The notes under the pieces were generated by a model. The model had not been told where the DNA came from. It searched no databases and saw only the letters and a program-made list of their open reading frames with translations. From positions 1-8,102 of the forward strand of contig WJJA01000490.1 in the NCBI GenBank assembly GCA_014729955.1: DNA of 8,102 bases, written 5' to 3'. Of the stretch, positions 6,890 to 8,102 are shown piece after piece. A program made the position numbers and the translations under genes. Each line of letters begins with the position of its first letter. Positions within the stretch are counted from its first letter, which is position 1. This stretch comes from a bacterium (GTDB lineage: Bacteria > Electryoneota > Electryoneia > Electryoneales > Electryoneaceae).

Positions 6890-6925
6890 CGTTCCCGCTA
6901 TCCTTGTGTTCCACTGCGATTGTCT

Positions 6926-6955
6926 GTATCAGGGTGTAACATGATTGTTAGATAC
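6926..6955. promoter_or_regulatory. Nested palindrome upstream of the receptor gene, possible operator
   Basis: TAACA (6937-6941), TGAT, TGTTA (6946-6950) is a perfect inverted repeat, flanked by GTATC (6926-6930) and GATAC (6951-6955), which are also complementary. It lies 37-66 bases before the receptor start. It could bind a dimeric regulator or fold in the leader. I do not recognise it as a Fur box or a cobalamin riboswitch. Confidence 0.35.
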
Positions 6956-6976
6956 GCAAACGCAGGGCCGGATTTT

Positions 6977-7008
6977 ATCATATAGCGGAAGAACGTGCTC
7001 CCCGCCAA
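6977..7008 (-). promoter_or_regulatory. Weak candidate promoter for the receptor gene
   Basis: On the minus strand TTGGCG (7008-7003) is followed after 18 bases by TATATG (6984-6979), or after 20 by TATGAT (6982-6977). Neither pairing is ideal. Its location upstream of the palindrome suits a promoter, but this is visual evidence only. Confidence 0.22.
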
Positions 7009-7038
7009 AACGATGCAACGCAGGACAACTGTCGGAGG

Positions 7039-7827
7039 CTACTGCTCCATGTTGAGCTTGATGTCGGTCTGGAATCCACTGAAATACTGGTGACCGCAGG
7101 CTTTGCAGGCATACCCCGCCGCAACCACGATCCTTGCGGTGTTGCTGCCGTACGCGAAATTGGGGGAGCCGTCGCTGCAGGTGTACTGCCATTGACGGTG
7201 GTTGGGGTCTTCCTGTTTCAGGAGCAGGACGGTATTGTTTGATCCACAGCTTTCGCAGGGCGGGACGGGCGCGTCGAACTCTTCGGCGTTGCGTGCGATG
7301 ATCTGTTCGATCTGCTCCATCTGATTGTTGTTGAGGTGCACTTCCTCCGCCGCCTGCGGCTGAGGGGCTGTGCCCTCGTCGGAACCCCCCGGACTGAGTG
7401 CCGGCATGAAGAGCAGGATAACCAGCGTAATGCCGGGCAGGGGGATGGACAACAATCCCCACATCAATGGGCTGTTGCCGCCCAGGTATGCGAGATTCGC
7501 ACCGCCCAGGATGAGCAGAACCCAGGCAAGAGCGGCCGACAGATTGTTGAAGAGGAAGTCTTTGATCACGACAGGGTTCTTTAAGGTTTCTGTCTTCAGA
7601 AGAGCCAGAAACTCTTTCGGTGCAGCGATGATATCGAGGATGCCTGCAAGCACGATAATCCCGCCGAGCAGCCAGATGATCGGACGCCCCCCGCGTGAAG
7701 CGACAGTCAACATGAAGACCAGCACCAGGATGCCGCCGGTAATCGACCAGGTCATGTTGCCCATGACCAGTTTCTGCAGCGCTTCGAAATCGAGGAAATT
7801 GATCGAGAGCGGAACAAACGAACTCAT
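7039..7827 (-). CDS. Uncharacterised four-helix membrane protein with C-terminal zinc ribbon
   Basis: A 262-residue protein that I do not recognise. Four hydrophobic segments lie at about residues 25-44, 49-68, 94-115 and 120-143. A Pro/Gln/Glu-rich linker (145-162) and a short charged helix (NNNQMEQIEQIIARNAEEF, 166-184) follow. The tail has paired cysteines, CESC (191-194) and CKAC (241-244), plus Cys217 and His246. Two CxxC knuckles about 50 residues apart are the hallmark of a zinc ribbon, so the soluble tail probably binds zinc and may contact nucleic acid or protein. With an even number of helices both ends lie on the same side, most likely the cytoplasm. ATG 7827 has a strong GGAGGT five bases upstream. 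The receptor gene starts 149 bases further on, so co-transcription is possible but unproven. Confidence 0.8.
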   Translation of the reverse strand: MSSFVPLSINFLDFEALQKLVMGNMTWSITGGILVLVFMLTVASRGGRPIIWLLGGIIVLAGILDIIAAPKEFLALLKTETLKNPVVIKDFLFNNLSAALAWVLLILGGANLAYLGGNSPLMWGLLSIPLPGITLVILLFMPALSPGGSDEGTAPQPQAAEEVHLNNNQMEQIEQIIARNAEEFDAPVPPCESCGSNNTVLLLKQEDPNHRQWQYTCSDGSPNFAYGSNTARIVVAAGYACKACGHQYFSGFQTDIKLNMEQ

Positions 7828-7832
7828 CAGGC

Positions 7833-7838
7833 ACCTCC
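7833..7838 (-). promoter_or_regulatory. Strong ribosome-binding site for the zinc-ribbon membrane protein
   Basis: On the minus strand GGAGGT lies five bases before ATG 7827 and fixes that start. I see no convincing promoter between it and repeat copy 3, only an 11-base palindrome CAGAG-T-CTCTG at 7896-7906. Confidence 0.75.
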
Positions 7839-7924
7839 CTTACGCCCATCGTACCCAAACCGATCGTAAAAGATAAAAGAACCAAATCGATGAAACAGAG
7901 TCTCTGCTCCGAGGGCTTAGGTCG

Positions 7925-8060
7925 ATTAATTCACGAGTTCAAACTGTGTTAGATGTGAGGCGCGAAGGATGAAGCTGTACGGCAAGACCGCGAATCCTTC
8001 GGAACAAAGCAGATGACACAGTTGGGACCGCACGGAGGGAGAATGAAAAATGAGTTTGGC
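7925..8060 (+). repeat. Dispersed structured repeat, copy 3 (5' module)
   Basis: Its first 110 or so bases follow copies 1 and 2, including CACGAGTTCA, GGCGCGAAGGATGAAGC, CCGCGAATCCTTCGGAACA and AGCAGATGA. The outer stem has changed sequence but stays fully paired: AACTGTGTTA (7942-7951) with TGACACAGTT (8014-8023). The inner stem CGAAGGAT (7963-7970) with ATCCTTCG (7994-8001) is intact. Likeness fades after TGAGTTT near 8057, so the 3' module of copies 1 and 2 is absent or heavily diverged. The last 40 bases of the window show nothing recognisable. Confidence 0.8.
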
Positions 8061-8102
8061 CTGGACACAATCTGTGCCGGAGAAAAACTGCATGTCGTGA
8101 TA

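Noticed and set aside
6890..7038. Possible cobalamin or other riboswitch upstream of the TonB receptor
   Set aside because: No B12-box-like sequence was seen on the minus strand, and the leader is short; only a palindrome is supported.
6929..7885. A 318-codon open frame on the minus strand overlapping the membrane protein
   Set aside because: It shares the strand but not the frame of the 262-residue membrane protein, whose hydrophobic segments and CxxC pairs show which frame is real.
1006..8060. CRISPR array or transposon with terminal inverted repeats
   Set aside because: The three repeat copies are far apart, in one orientation and variable in length, with no regular spacers and no transposase gene between them.

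Overview
This window probably comes from a Bacteroidota-like or FCB-superphylum bacterium. The main evidence is a secreted protein ending in a type IX secretion (Por) C-terminal sorting domain, next to a TonB-dependent outer-membrane receptor with an N-terminal carboxypeptidase-regulatory-like domain. The DNA is moderately GC-rich, and starts are preceded by GGAG-type ribosome-binding sites at several genes. I cannot name the phylum from the sequence alone.

Layout: bases 2-154 (+) are the 3' end of a probable sulfotransferase gene. A GNAT N-acetyltransferase follows at 375-989 (+). Bases 990-1647 carry no gene and are rich in repeats: a 259-base dispersed repeat (copy 1), two related palindromic elements and a long hairpin that probably ends the leftward transcript. 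On the minus strand, read right to left, there are three genes. The first is a four-helix membrane protein with a C-terminal zinc ribbon (7827-7039). The second is a TonB-dependent receptor (6889-4562). The third is a 764-residue secreted protein with five transthyretin-like repeats, a duplicated uncharacterised module and a T9SS sorting domain (3942-1648). The 613-base gap between the last two holds repeat copy 2 and another stem-rich stretch. Repeat copy 3 lies at the right edge (about 7925-8060).

How it works together: the receptor and the T9SS-exported protein are neighbours and both belong to the cell envelope. The gap between them makes a single operon uncertain. The zinc-ribbon membrane protein has no visible functional link to them.

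The most notable feature is the repeat family. Its outer stem shows two compensatory double substitutions between copies 2 and 3, and a second stem also stays paired between copies 1 and 2. This suggests an undescribed structured RNA or a structured small mobile element rather than passive spacer DNA.
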